Below are positions 26,979-34,838 of a DNA stretch of 64,000 nt, piece by piece. The DNA lies in assembly GCF_018402285.1 (NCBI RefSeq), contig NZ_JAGYJH010000006.1:434847-498846 (forward strand). The letters are read 5' to 3'. Position numbers and translations under genes: made by a program. Position 1 is the first letter of the stretch. Every line of letters starts with the position of its first letter. This DNA is from Hyphomonas sp. Its GTDB lineage: Bacteria > Pseudomonadota > Alphaproteobacteria > Caulobacterales > Hyphomonadaceae. The notes beneath the pieces are model-generated. The model was given only the letters and a program-made list of their open reading frames with translations. It was not told the origin of the DNA and made no database searches.

Positions 26979-28763
26979 ATGCCCCGTTATGACGCCCCTG
27001 TTCGCGACATGCAGTTTGTGTTGCACGAGCTGCTGCAACTGCAGAACCATGCAAACCTCCCCGGCTTTGCAGACGCTTCACCAGAAACGATCGACCAGAT
27101 CCTCGATGAAGGCGCAAAGTTCGCCAAGAATGTCCTCTTCCCGCTGAACGCCGTGGGCGACAAGCAGGGCTGCAGGCGCGCCGCCGACGCCAGCGTGAAG
27201 ACGCCGGACGGTTTCCCCGAGGCCTACAAGCAGCTCGTCGAGAATGGCTGGCCGCTGCTGTCGGCTCACCCCGAAATGGGCGGGCAGGGGCTTCCCCACG
27301 TCGTCAACATCGCCTGGACCGAGATGGTTTCCTCCTCGAACATGGCGTTCGGCATGTATCCCGGCCTCACCCACGGCGCCTACCAGGCGCTGATGGCGGG
27401 CGGCTCTGATGAGCTCAAAGCCAAGTACGGCCCCAAGATGGCATCAGGCGAATGGGCCGGCACCATGAACCTGACCGAGCCCCATTGCGGCACAGACCTC
27501 GGCCTTATGAAGACGAAGGCCGTTCCCCAGGGCGACGGCAGCTACAAGATTACCGGCCAGAAGATCTGGATTTCCGGCGGCGAGCAGGACCTCACCGGCA
27601 ACATCATTCACCTTGTCCTTGCCCGTATCGAGGGCGGCCCCGAAGGCATCAAGGGCATCTCGCTCTTTGTCGTGCCCAAGTATTTCGTCAACGAGGATGG
27701 CAGCCTCGGCGCGCGCAATGCCTGCCAGTGCGGCGGCCTCGAAGAAAAGATGGGCATCCACGGCAACGCCACCTGCGTCATGAACTATGACGGGGCGACC
27801 GGCTGGCTCGTGGGCGAAGAGCATAAAGGCATGCGCACCATGTTCGTCATGATGAACGAGGCGCGCCTCGGCGTCGGCCTTCAAGGCATGGCCCAGGCAG
27901 AAGTCGCCTACCAGAACGCCCTCGACTTCGCCAGGGACCGCGTCCAGGGCCGCTCGCTCACCGGTGTTCAGGCGCCGGAAAAGCCCGCCGACCCGATCAT
28001 CGTCCACCCCGATGTGCGCCGCATGCTGCTGGAACAGAAAGCTTTCCTCGAAGGCGCCCGTGCGTTCGTTTACTGGATGGCCTTCCAGGGTGACCTGCAG
28101 CACAAATCCCCGGACGCAGCCGTCCAGCAGAAAGCCGAAGACTATATGGCGCTGCTCACCCCGGTCGTGAAAGCCTACCTCACCCATAAAGGCTATGAGA
28201 GCGCCAATCTCGGCCTGCAGGTGCATGGTGGTTCCGGCTTCACGCGCGAATGGGGTCTGGAGCAGATCGTCCGCGATTGCCGCATCAGCCTGATCTATGA
28301 AGGCACCAACGGCGTCCAGGCGCTCGACCTCGTCGGCCGCAAGCTCGGCGCAAATGGCGGCCGCGCTGTCTTCTCCTTCTTCGCTGAAATCGACGAATTC
28401 ATCACCGAGAACGAAAAGATGGAGGGTCTCGAACTCTATATCGAAGGCCTCAAGACGGTCCGCGCCCAGCTGCAGGATGGCACGATGTGGCTGATGCAGA
28501 ACGGCATGAGCGACTTCAACAATGCCGGCGCCTCCAGCCATGACTACCTTCACCTGATGGGTCTCACCGCGCTGGCCTTCATGTGGGCCCGCATGGCGAA
28601 GATCGCGCTTGAGAAGAGGGACAGCGGGGACCCGTTCTACGCTGCCAAGCTCGCCACCGGCCGGTATTTCGTCGAGCGCATGCTCCCTGATGCGCCCGCC
28701 CATCTCGCCAAGGTCAAGACCGGCGCCGCCGCCATGATGGCCCTCGACGCCGCGCAATTCTGA
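26979..28763 (+). CDS. Acyl-CoA dehydrogenase, DmdC-like long form
   Basis: A 594-residue FAD enzyme introducing the alpha,beta double bond into an acyl-CoA. It has the long form's N-terminal extension (YDAPVRDMQFVLHELLQL), the core signatures MNLTEPHCGTDLG and ITGQKIWISGGEQDL, the flavin-site QVHGGSGFTREWGLEQIVRD, and YEGTNGVQALDLVGRKL containing the Glu that acts as base in MCAD-type enzymes. A C-terminal extension of about 120 residues follows. Relatives include 3-methylmercaptopropionyl-CoA dehydrogenase (DmdC) and many long-chain dehydrogenases, and the substrate cannot be read. It is the first catabolic gene of the cluster. Confidence 0.92.
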   Translation: MPRYDAPVRDMQFVLHELLQLQNHANLPGFADASPETIDQILDEGAKFAKNVLFPLNAVGDKQGCRRAADASVKTPDGFPEAYKQLVENGWPLLSAHPEMGGQGLPHVVNIAWTEMVSSSNMAFGMYPGLTHGAYQALMAGGSDELKAKYGPKMASGEWAGTMNLTEPHCGTDLGLMKTKAVPQGDGSYKITGQKIWISGGEQDLTGNIIHLVLARIEGGPEGIKGISLFVVPKYFVNEDGSLGARNACQCGGLEEKMGIHGNATCVMNYDGATGWLVGEEHKGMRTMFVMMNEARLGVGLQGMAQAEVAYQNALDFARDRVQGRSLTGVQAPEKPADPIIVHPDVRRMLLEQKAFLEGARAFVYWMAFQGDLQHKSPDAAVQQKAEDYMALLTPVVKAYLTHKGYESANLGLQVHGGSGFTREWGLEQIVRDCRISLIYEGTNGVQALDLVGRKLGANGGRAVFSFFAEIDEFITENEKMEGLELYIEGLKTVRAQLQDGTMWLMQNGMSDFNNAGASSHDYLHLMGLTALAFMWARMAKIALEKRDSGDPFYAAKLATGRYFVERMLPDAPAHLAKVKTGAAAMMALDAAQF

Positions 28764-28820
28764 CGCGCCATCCCTGACGTGGCGGCACGGCTGGAGAATC
28801 CGGGCCGCCACGCTTACATG

Positions 28821-28839
28821 CTGACGTGAACGTAAGCGG
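28821..28839. promoter_or_regulatory. Second MerR-type box, before the LCAD-like gene
   Basis: CTGACGTGAACGTAAGCGG agrees with the box at 26302-26320 at 15 of 19 positions, sharing TGACGT..ACGTA.GCGG. It lies 36 bases before the next start codon, in a 111-base spacer that also contains a 9-bp-stem hairpin (28778-28786 with 28804-28812). Confidence 0.55.
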
Positions 28840-28874
28840 CAACTTTACGCTGCGACAAGTATGTGGAGAGACCG

Positions 28875-30050
28875 ATGCATGAGAGCCCCCTGAACGTCCC
28901 CAAGGCCGCCTGGCGCCAGGACGAAGAGCTCGACATTTTCGCCGATGCCGTCGGCCAGTTCTTCGAGAAGGAATGCGCTCCGCATGTGCCTGCCTGGCGC
29001 AAGGCGGGTATCGTGCCGCGCGAGATCTGGAAGAAGGCCGGCGAAATGGGCCTGCTGGGCGCCTCGGTGCCGGAAGAATATGGCGGCGCAGGCGGTGATT
29101 TCCGCCATGAGGCCATCATTATCGAGCAGCAGCAGTGGAAGGGCATAGACGGCTTCGGCATTACCCTCCACAATGCCATTATCGCTCCCTACATCACCGC
29201 CTATGGCACGCAGGAGCAGAAGCAGCGCTGGCTGCCGAAAATCTGCTCGGGCGACCTCGTCACCGCCATCGCGATGACAGAGCCGGGCGCCGGCTCAGAC
29301 CTTCAGGGCATGAAGACCACGGCAAAGCTTGATGGCGATCACTATGTCATCAACGGCTCGAAGACCTTCATCTCCAACGGCCAGACCGCGGACCTCATTC
29401 TCCTTTGCGTCAAGACCGACCCGACCAAGGGCGCCAAGGGCATTTCGATCATCTGTGTCGAGACAGATGCTGTCGAAGGCAAAGGCGGCTTCCGCCGTGG
29501 CCGCAACCTCGACAAGGTCGGCCAGCATGCCGCTGACACGTCCGAGCTGTTCTTCGATGACGTGCGCGTTCCCGCCGCCCACCTTCTTGGCGGTGAAGCC
29601 GGGAAGGGGTTCATCCAGCTGATGCAGAAGCTCCCGCAGGAGCGCCACATCATCGGCCTTCAAGGCGTCGGCATGATCGAACGCGCCATCCACGAGACCG
29701 TCAATTATGTCAAAGGCCGCAAGGCCTTCGGCCAGACCATCTTCGATTTCCAGAACACCCAGTTCAAGCTCGCTGAAGCCAAGACTGAAGCCACTGTCGC
29801 AAAAGTGTTCGCCGATCACTGTACAGAGCTTCTCCTGAAGGAGGAGCTTGATGCGTCCACGGCTTCAATGTCAAAATACTGGATCTCTGATCTTCAGTGC
29901 AAGATCATCGATGAGTGCCTCCAGCTGCATGGCGGCTTCGGCTATATGGATGAGTACCCCATCGCCCAGATGTATGCTGATGCTCGCGTCCAGCGCATCT
30001 ATGGCGGCGCCAACGAAGTGATGAAAATGCTGATCGCGAGGACGCTGTAG
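28875..30050 (+). CDS. Acyl-CoA dehydrogenase, LCAD-like
   Basis: A 391-residue acyl-CoA dehydrogenase. Marks are IAMTEPGAGSDLQGMKT, VINGSKTFISNGQTADL, QLHGGFGYMDEYPIAQ and IYGGANEVMKMLIAR. The last lacks the Glu of the MCAD class; instead KLPQERHII matches the helix that carries the catalytic Glu in long-chain and isovaleryl-CoA dehydrogenases. The ATG at 28875 follows TGGAGAG. It has its own operator-like box upstream, suggesting an internal promoter for the rest of the cluster. Confidence 0.93.
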   Translation: MHESPLNVPKAAWRQDEELDIFADAVGQFFEKECAPHVPAWRKAGIVPREIWKKAGEMGLLGASVPEEYGGAGGDFRHEAIIIEQQQWKGIDGFGITLHNAIIAPYITAYGTQEQKQRWLPKICSGDLVTAIAMTEPGAGSDLQGMKTTAKLDGDHYVINGSKTFISNGQTADLILLCVKTDPTKGAKGISIICVETDAVEGKGGFRRGRNLDKVGQHAADTSELFFDDVRVPAAHLLGGEAGKGFIQLMQKLPQERHIIGLQGVGMIERAIHETVNYVKGRKAFGQTIFDFQNTQFKLAEAKTEATVAKVFADHCTELLLKEELDASTASMSKYWISDLQCKIIDECLQLHGGFGYMDEYPIAQMYADARVQRIYGGANEVMKMLIARTL

Positions 30051-30057
30051 AGGTATC

Positions 30058-30498
30058 ATGCCTGACCGCCATCTGCTCCGCGAAACCTTTCCGACTCCTG
30101 CGCGCAGCTCGCTGTCCCTCGGCTTTGAGATCATTGAGCTGGACGCGAAGGCGATGACCACTCGCGTCCGGTTCAATGGCAGCCCCGACTTCACCAACCC
30201 CGCCGGCTATATCCAGGGCGGTTTCCTCGTTGCCATGATGGACGATGTCATTGGCATGCTGACGACCGTGAAGGCCGGTACGTCGAAATACCCCTCCACG
30301 GTAGACCTCCACGCGCACTTCCTCCGTCCCGTCCGCGTCGGCCCCATTGAAGTTGCCGCCCGCCTTCGCAATGTAGGCAGGGCCATGATCTTCGCCGAGG
30401 CTGACCTTTTCGACTCGCGCGGCAAGGAAGCCGCGCGGGCCACCGCCTCCCTCACGCTCAATCCGGTAAAAGCGCCGGCCAAAACACCCAATTCCTGA
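30058..30498 (+). CDS. PaaI-type hot-dog thioesterase
   Basis: A 146-residue single hot-dog domain: RVRFNGSPDFTNPAGYIQGGFLVAMMDD carries the family's N/Q-G-G...D catalytic helix, and VDLHAHFLRPVRVG follows. PaaI-type enzymes hydrolyse stalled acyl-CoA intermediates. It starts 7 bases after the LCAD-like gene and ends 18 before the thiolase, so it is within the beta-oxidation operon, where a role in freeing CoA from dead-end thioesters is reasonable. Confidence 0.88.
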   Translation: MPDRHLLRETFPTPARSSLSLGFEIIELDAKAMTTRVRFNGSPDFTNPAGYIQGGFLVAMMDDVIGMLTTVKAGTSKYPSTVDLHAHFLRPVRVGPIEVAARLRNVGRAMIFAEADLFDSRGKEAARATASLTLNPVKAPAKTPNS

Positions 30499-30516
30499 AC
30501 TCCAAAGGAGCCACCC

Positions 30517-31722
30517 ATGCCCGAAGCCTATATCTACGACGCCGTGCGCACCCCCCGCGGCAAAGGAAAATCCTCCGGCGCGCTGCATGAAATCACTGCG
30601 CTCAGCCTCGGCACGCAGGTGTTGCAGGCCATCCGGGACCGGAACAATCTCGACACTTCCAAGGTCGATGACGTGGTCTTCGGCTGCGTCTCGCCCGTTG
30701 GTGAGCAGGGCGGGGACATTGCGCGTATCGCTGTGTTGAACGCCGAATACGCCGAAACCACCGCCGGTGTTCAGGTCGACCGGTTCTGCGCGTCGGGCCT
30801 GGAAGCCTGCAACATGGCCGCCTCGAAAGTCATGACCGGCGAAGCTGACATGGCCATCGGCGGCGGCGTTGAATCGATGAGCCGCGTGCCGATGGGTGCT
30901 GCCGGCGGCGCCTGGTCTTCTGACCCGCAGATCGCGCTCAAATCCTACTTCACGCCGCAGGGCATCGGCGCCGATACCATTGCTACCAAGTACGGCTTCA
31001 GCCGTGATGACGTGGACGCCTTCGCCGTCGAGAGCCAGCGCCGCGCCGCCCAGGCCTGGAAGGAAGGCCGCTTCAAGAACTCGGTTGTTCCCGTCCGTGA
31101 CCAGATGGGCGGTATCCGCCTCGCGCATGATGAATTCATGCGGCCGGATACCACCATGCAGAGCCTTGCCGCGCTCGACCCGTCCTTTGCCGGCATGGGC
31201 GCGATGGGCTTTGATGAAGTCATCAAGCAGCGCTATCCCGAGCTTGAGAAGATCAACCACGTCCATCACGCTGGCAACTCGTCGGGCATCGTGGACGGCG
31301 CATCCGCTGTCCTCTTCGGCTCGAAGGAGATGGGCGAGGCGATGGGCCTCAAACCCCGCGCCCGCGTCCGCGCCATGGCCTCGATCGGCTCGGAGCCCGG
31401 CATCATGCTGACGGGCCCGACCTATGTGACCCAGAAGGTACTCAAGAAGGCCGGCATGAATGTTGGCGATATCGACATCTACGAACTCAACGAAGCCTTC
31501 GCGTCGGTCGTCATGCTGATGATGAAGATGCTGGATATCCCGCACGAGAAGATGAACGTGAATGGCGGCGCCATCGCGATGGGCCACCCCCTCGGCGCAA
31601 CCGGGGGCATGATCCTAGGCACAGTGCTCGACGAGCTTGAACGCTCCGGCAAGGAAACCGGCCTCGTCACGCTCTGCGTCGGCGCCGGTATGGGCACCGC
31701 CACGATTATCGAGCGCGTCTAG
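30517..31722 (+). CDS. fadA: Acetyl-CoA C-acyltransferase (thiolase)
   Basis: A 401-residue thiolase that cleaves 3-ketoacyl-CoA with CoA, the last step of beta-oxidation. The acyl-accepting cysteine is in [13 protein letters not shown] (near residue 92). The proton-relay histidine is in [15 protein letters not shown] and the second cysteine in TLCVGAGMG. It is followed by an unknown membrane-protein gene and then the multifunctional FadB/FadJ-type subunit, its expected partner. The symbol is by function; FadA and FadI types were not separated. Confidence 0.92.
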   Translation: MPEAYIYDAVRTPRGKGKSSGALHEITALSLGTQVLQAIRDRNNLDTSKVDDVVFGCVSPVGEQGGDIARIAVLNAEYAETTAGVQVDRFCASGLEACNMAASKVMTGEADMAIGGGVESMSRVPMGAAGGAWSSDPQIALKSYFTPQGIGADTIATKYGFSRDDVDAFAVESQRRAAQAWKEGRFKNSVVPVRDQMGGIRLAHDEFMRPDTTMQSLAALDPSFAGMGAMGFDEVIKQRYPELEKINHVHHAGNSSGIVDGASAVLFGSKEMGEAMGLKPRARVRAMASIGSEPGIMLTGPTYVTQKVLKKAGMNVGDIDIYELNEAFASVVMLMMKMLDIPHEKMNVNGGAIAMGHPLGATGGMILGTVLDELERSGKETGLVTLCVGAGMGTATIIERV

Positions 31723-31748
31723 AGGGGCAGGCACAGGCGCAAGCGGCG

Positions 31749-32486
31749 ATGGCATATAGCGAACTCCAATCCGACAAGATCGAAAGCACCGCGCGGGAGC
31801 TTGCCCTGCGCGTGTCGGAGCGGTTTCCGGAAAACGGAATCGCCCGGGTCGGTACGGCTCTGGCGGAGCTGAGCACGCTACATATTGCCTATGCCGGCAA
31901 GGCCCGCGACCGGAACTGGCTGATGCAGGTTATCTCTGTGCTGCTCGTTCTGGCCGGGCTTTCGGCGGCGGGGTGGGGCGTCTGGCAGTTGCTTGAGCTG
32001 TTCGGGATGGATGCCAACGAACTTGGGAGCATCCAGGGGCTCGATTCTGTCCTGAACATCATGATCGTGACGGGCGCGGCGATCTGGTTTGTGCTCAATC
32101 TTGAAACCCGCCAGCGGCGCGCCCGCGTCCTCGCCCGGCTGCACGAATTGCGCGCGCTTGCCCATGTCATTGACATGCACCAGCTGCGCAAGGACCCGAC
32201 GGCCTACTACCGGCCGCCAACCGCGCACTCTCCCAACCGGGACCTCTCGGAATCCAATCTGATGGCCTATCTCGACTATTGCGCCGAGATGCTCGCGATC
32301 ATTGGCAAGCTCGCCGCGCTCTACATGCAGAACATGAACGATGCGATTGTGATCGATGCGGCCAACGACATTGAGTCCCTGACGGGCGGCTTTTCGCAGA
32401 AAATCTGGCTGAAGATTAGCGTCCTCCAGCCCCTGGCAGAGGCTGAGCGTTGCGCCGCTGACCCCAGCCTCAACCCCTTATCCTGA
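31749..32486 (+). CDS. Membrane protein of unknown function in the beta-oxidation operon
   Basis: A 245-residue protein with two hydrophobic segments (about residues 58-80 and 98-117) that predict a helical hairpin, and long soluble helical flanks. The region after the second segment (LETRQRRARVLARLHELRALAHVIDMHQL) is highly basic and should face the cytoplasm. No family recognised. It lies 26 bases after the thiolase and 19 before the fadB/fadJ-type gene, all on one strand, so it is almost certainly co-transcribed. A link to membrane recruitment of fatty-acid oxidation is only a guess from position. Confidence 0.72.
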   Translation: MAYSELQSDKIESTARELALRVSERFPENGIARVGTALAELSTLHIAYAGKARDRNWLMQVISVLLVLAGLSAAGWGVWQLLELFGMDANELGSIQGLDSVLNIMIVTGAAIWFVLNLETRQRRARVLARLHELRALAHVIDMHQLRKDPTAYYRPPTAHSPNRDLSESNLMAYLDYCAEMLAIIGKLAALYMQNMNDAIVIDAANDIESLTGGFSQKIWLKISVLQPLAEAERCAADPSLNPLS

Positions 32487-32505
32487 TACTGACGGAGTAC
32501 GAACC

Positions 32506-34737
32506 ATGAAACTGGAAACATTCAATTTCGACATCGATGCCGACGGCATTGCCCACGCCATCTTCGACGTGCCCGGCCGCAGCATGAACACCCTGACCGG
32601 CAAGGCCGTTCAGGACATCATCGCCATCGCCAATGAAGTCGCCGGCAACGAGAAAATCAAAGGCCTTGTCATCTCGTCCGGAAAGGAAAGCGGCTTCTGC
32701 GCCGGGGCGGACCTTGGCGAGATGGGCAATCGCGCAGGCGGTGCCGGAGAACAGAAGAAAAAGTCTGTGGACGAACTGAAGAAGGAACAGTTCGAGCAGG
32801 GCTTTGCTCTCAACGGCACGCTCCGCAAGCTCGAAACCTGCGGTAAGCCTGTAGCCGTCGCGCTCAACGGTCTCGCCCTTGGCGGCGGTCTTGAAGTGGC
32901 GCTCGCCTGTCATTACCGCGTTGCGGCCAATGACAATCCGCGCATCCAGTTCGGTCTGCCGGAAGCCAAGATCGGCCTTCTGCCCGGCGCCGGTGGCACG
33001 CAGCGTCTGCCGCGCCTTGTTGGCGTTCAGGCCGCCCTGCCGCTGATCCTCCAGGGCGAAAGCTTCAATGCCGAAAAAGCCCATTCAATGGGCGTCGTCC
33101 AGGAACTCGCTCCGGGCACAGAAACCGTCGCTCGCGCCAAAGCCTGGGTGAAAGCCAACCCCAAAGCCAAAGCCCCATGGGACGAAAAAGGCTTCAAAGT
33201 CCCCGGCGGCGTGCCGCACAAATCCCCGGGCGCCGGTCAGGTGGCTACCATGGCCAACATGATGCTGGCGGCCAAAACCTATGGCAATTATCCGGCCCAG
33301 AAGAACATCCTCTCCTGCATCTATGAAGGCATCCAGGTGCCTATCGATGCCGGCCTGCGCATCGAGACGCGTTACTTCATCAACACCCAGCAACGCCCTG
33401 AGGCAAAAGCGATGATCCGCTCGCTCTTCCTCTCGACGCAGGCCCTGTCGAAAGGCGCAAACCGCCCGGCAGGTTTTGAAAAAGCAGAGCTCAAGAAAGT
33501 CGGCATCATCGGCGCCGGCCTGATGGGCGCAGGCATCGCCTATGAACAGGCCCGCGCGGGTATCCGCACAGTGCTGGTGGACGTGAAGCAGGAAGCTGCC
33601 GACAAGGGCAAGCAATACTCTGTCCGCCTCGTCGAGAAAGACATCTCGCGCGGCAAGAGCACGAAAGAGAAGGGCGACGCACTCCTCTCCCTCATCACGC
33701 CGACCACGGACTATAAACTTCTGGAAGACTGCGACCTCATCGTCGAGGCCGTCTATGAAGACATCGACCTGAAGCACAAGGTCCTCTCTGAAGCGGAAGC
33801 TGCCCTCGGCGAAAACGCCATTGTCGGCTCCAACACCTCCACCCTGCCGATCACGCAGCTCTCCACACCGCTCAAGCGCAAGGACAAGTTCATCGGCATC
33901 CACTTCTTCTCGCCGGTCGAGCGGATGGGTCTTGTCGAGATCATCATGGGCAAGGAAACAAGCCAGGAAACTCTCGCCAAGACGATCGACTATGTCCTGA
34001 AGATCCGGAAGACGCCGATCGTCGTCAATGACAGCCGAGGCTTCTACACGTCCCGCTGCTTTGGTACCTACACACAGGAAGGCCTGGAGATGCTTTCCGA
34101 AGGCATCAAGCCGGCGATCATCGAAAACGTTGGCCGCCAGGCCGGCATGCCGATGGGCCCGCTGGAAGTCTCAGACTCTGTCGGTCTCGACACCGCCCTC
34201 AAGGTTGGCCGCGCGACTGCCAAAGCGGTTGGCTTCGATTATAATGAAGCCCCGCTTGGCCGCATGATGGCCTGGATCGTGGAAGACAAGGGCCGCGTCG
34301 GCCGCAAGGCGGGCAAGGGCTTCTATGACTATAACGAGCAGGGAAAGCCAGACCGTATCTGGCCCGACCTCAACGAGCAGGTCGAAGTCAAAATCGACGA
34401 ATGCCCGCCCGCCCTCAAGAAAGAGCTCACCAACCGCCTCCTGATCCGTCAGGCGATCGAGGTCTCGCGCTGCTTCGAAGAAGGCGTGATCCAGGACGCG
34501 CGCGATGGCGACATCGGCTCGATCCTGGCCTGGGGCTTTGCGCCTTATACAGGCGGATGCGTCAGCTACATGGACCTCATCTGGGGCGTTCCAGCCTTCG
34601 TTGCCGAGGCAGACCGCCTTGCCGACAAGTATGGCGAACGTTTCCGTCCCGGCAAACTCCTGCGCGAAATGGCCGATAAGGAACAATCCTTCTACGACCG
34701 CTTCCCGCCCGCCGGAGAGAAGAAGGCGGCTGCGTAA
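32506..34737 (+). CDS. fadJ: Fatty-acid oxidation multifunctional enzyme (enoyl-CoA hydratase/3-hydroxyacyl-CoA dehydrogenase)
   Basis: A 743-residue fusion. The N-terminal crotonase domain (about 1-200) has the oxyanion-hole segment [12 protein letters not shown] and [17 protein letters not shown] with the catalytic Glu. The central Rossmann domain starts [20 protein letters not shown] (NAD-binding GxGxxG near residue 330) and has the catalytic [16 protein letters not shown]-terminal dimerisation repeat follows. It performs the hydration and NAD-dependent oxidation steps before the thiolase. FadB and FadJ types cannot be firmly separated. A strong terminator follows after 34 bases. Confidence 0.92.
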   Translation: MKLETFNFDIDADGIAHAIFDVPGRSMNTLTGKAVQDIIAIANEVAGNEKIKGLVISSGKESGFCAGADLGEMGNRAGGAGEQKKKSVDELKKEQFEQGFALNGTLRKLETCGKPVAVALNGLALGGGLEVALACHYRVAANDNPRIQFGLPEAKIGLLPGAGGTQRLPRLVGVQAALPLILQGESFNAEKAHSMGVVQELAPGTETVARAKAWVKANPKAKAPWDEKGFKVPGGVPHKSPGAGQVATMANMMLAAKTYGNYPAQKNILSCIYEGIQVPIDAGLRIETRYFINTQQRPEAKAMIRSLFLSTQALSKGANRPAGFEKAELKKVGIIGAGLMGAGIAYEQARAGIRTVLVDVKQEAADKGKQYSVRLVEKDISRGKSTKEKGDALLSLITPTTDYKLLEDCDLIVEAVYEDIDLKHKVLSEAEAALGENAIVGSNTSTLPITQLSTPLKRKDKFIGIHFFSPVERMGLVEIIMGKETSQETLAKTIDYVLKIRKTPIVVNDSRGFYTSRCFGTYTQEGLEMLSEGIKPAIIENVGRQAGMPMGPLEVSDSVGLDTALKVGRATAKAVGFDYNEAPLGRMMAWIVEDKGRVGRKAGKGFYDYNEQGKPDRIWPDLNEQVEVKIDECPPALKKELTNRLLIRQAIEVSRCFEEGVIQDARDGDIGSILAWGFAPYTGGCVSYMDLIWGVPAFVAEADRLADKYGERFRPGKLLREMADKEQSFYDRFPPAGEKKAAA

Positions 34738-34771
34738 AGCGGCCGCTGATTTCCTCGCCGACACCCAAAAC

Positions 34772-34801
34772 AAAAGGCCGGAGCGATGCTCCGGCCTTTT
34801 T
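34772..34801. terminator. Bidirectional terminator after the fatty-acid cluster
   Basis: AAAAGGCCGGAGC and GCTCCGGCCTTTT pair over 13 bp around GAT, with A- and T-tracts on the two sides. It ends the beta-oxidation operon and can also end rne from the other strand. Confidence 0.92.
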
Positions 34802-34838
34802 CACTGCTCGATTGTCAGCGGTCTGACGGCCGGGGAAA

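Noticed and set aside
29905-31587. Open frame of 560 codons antisense to the LCAD, thioesterase and thiolase genes
   Set aside because: It crosses three well-supported sense genes and has no signature of its own.
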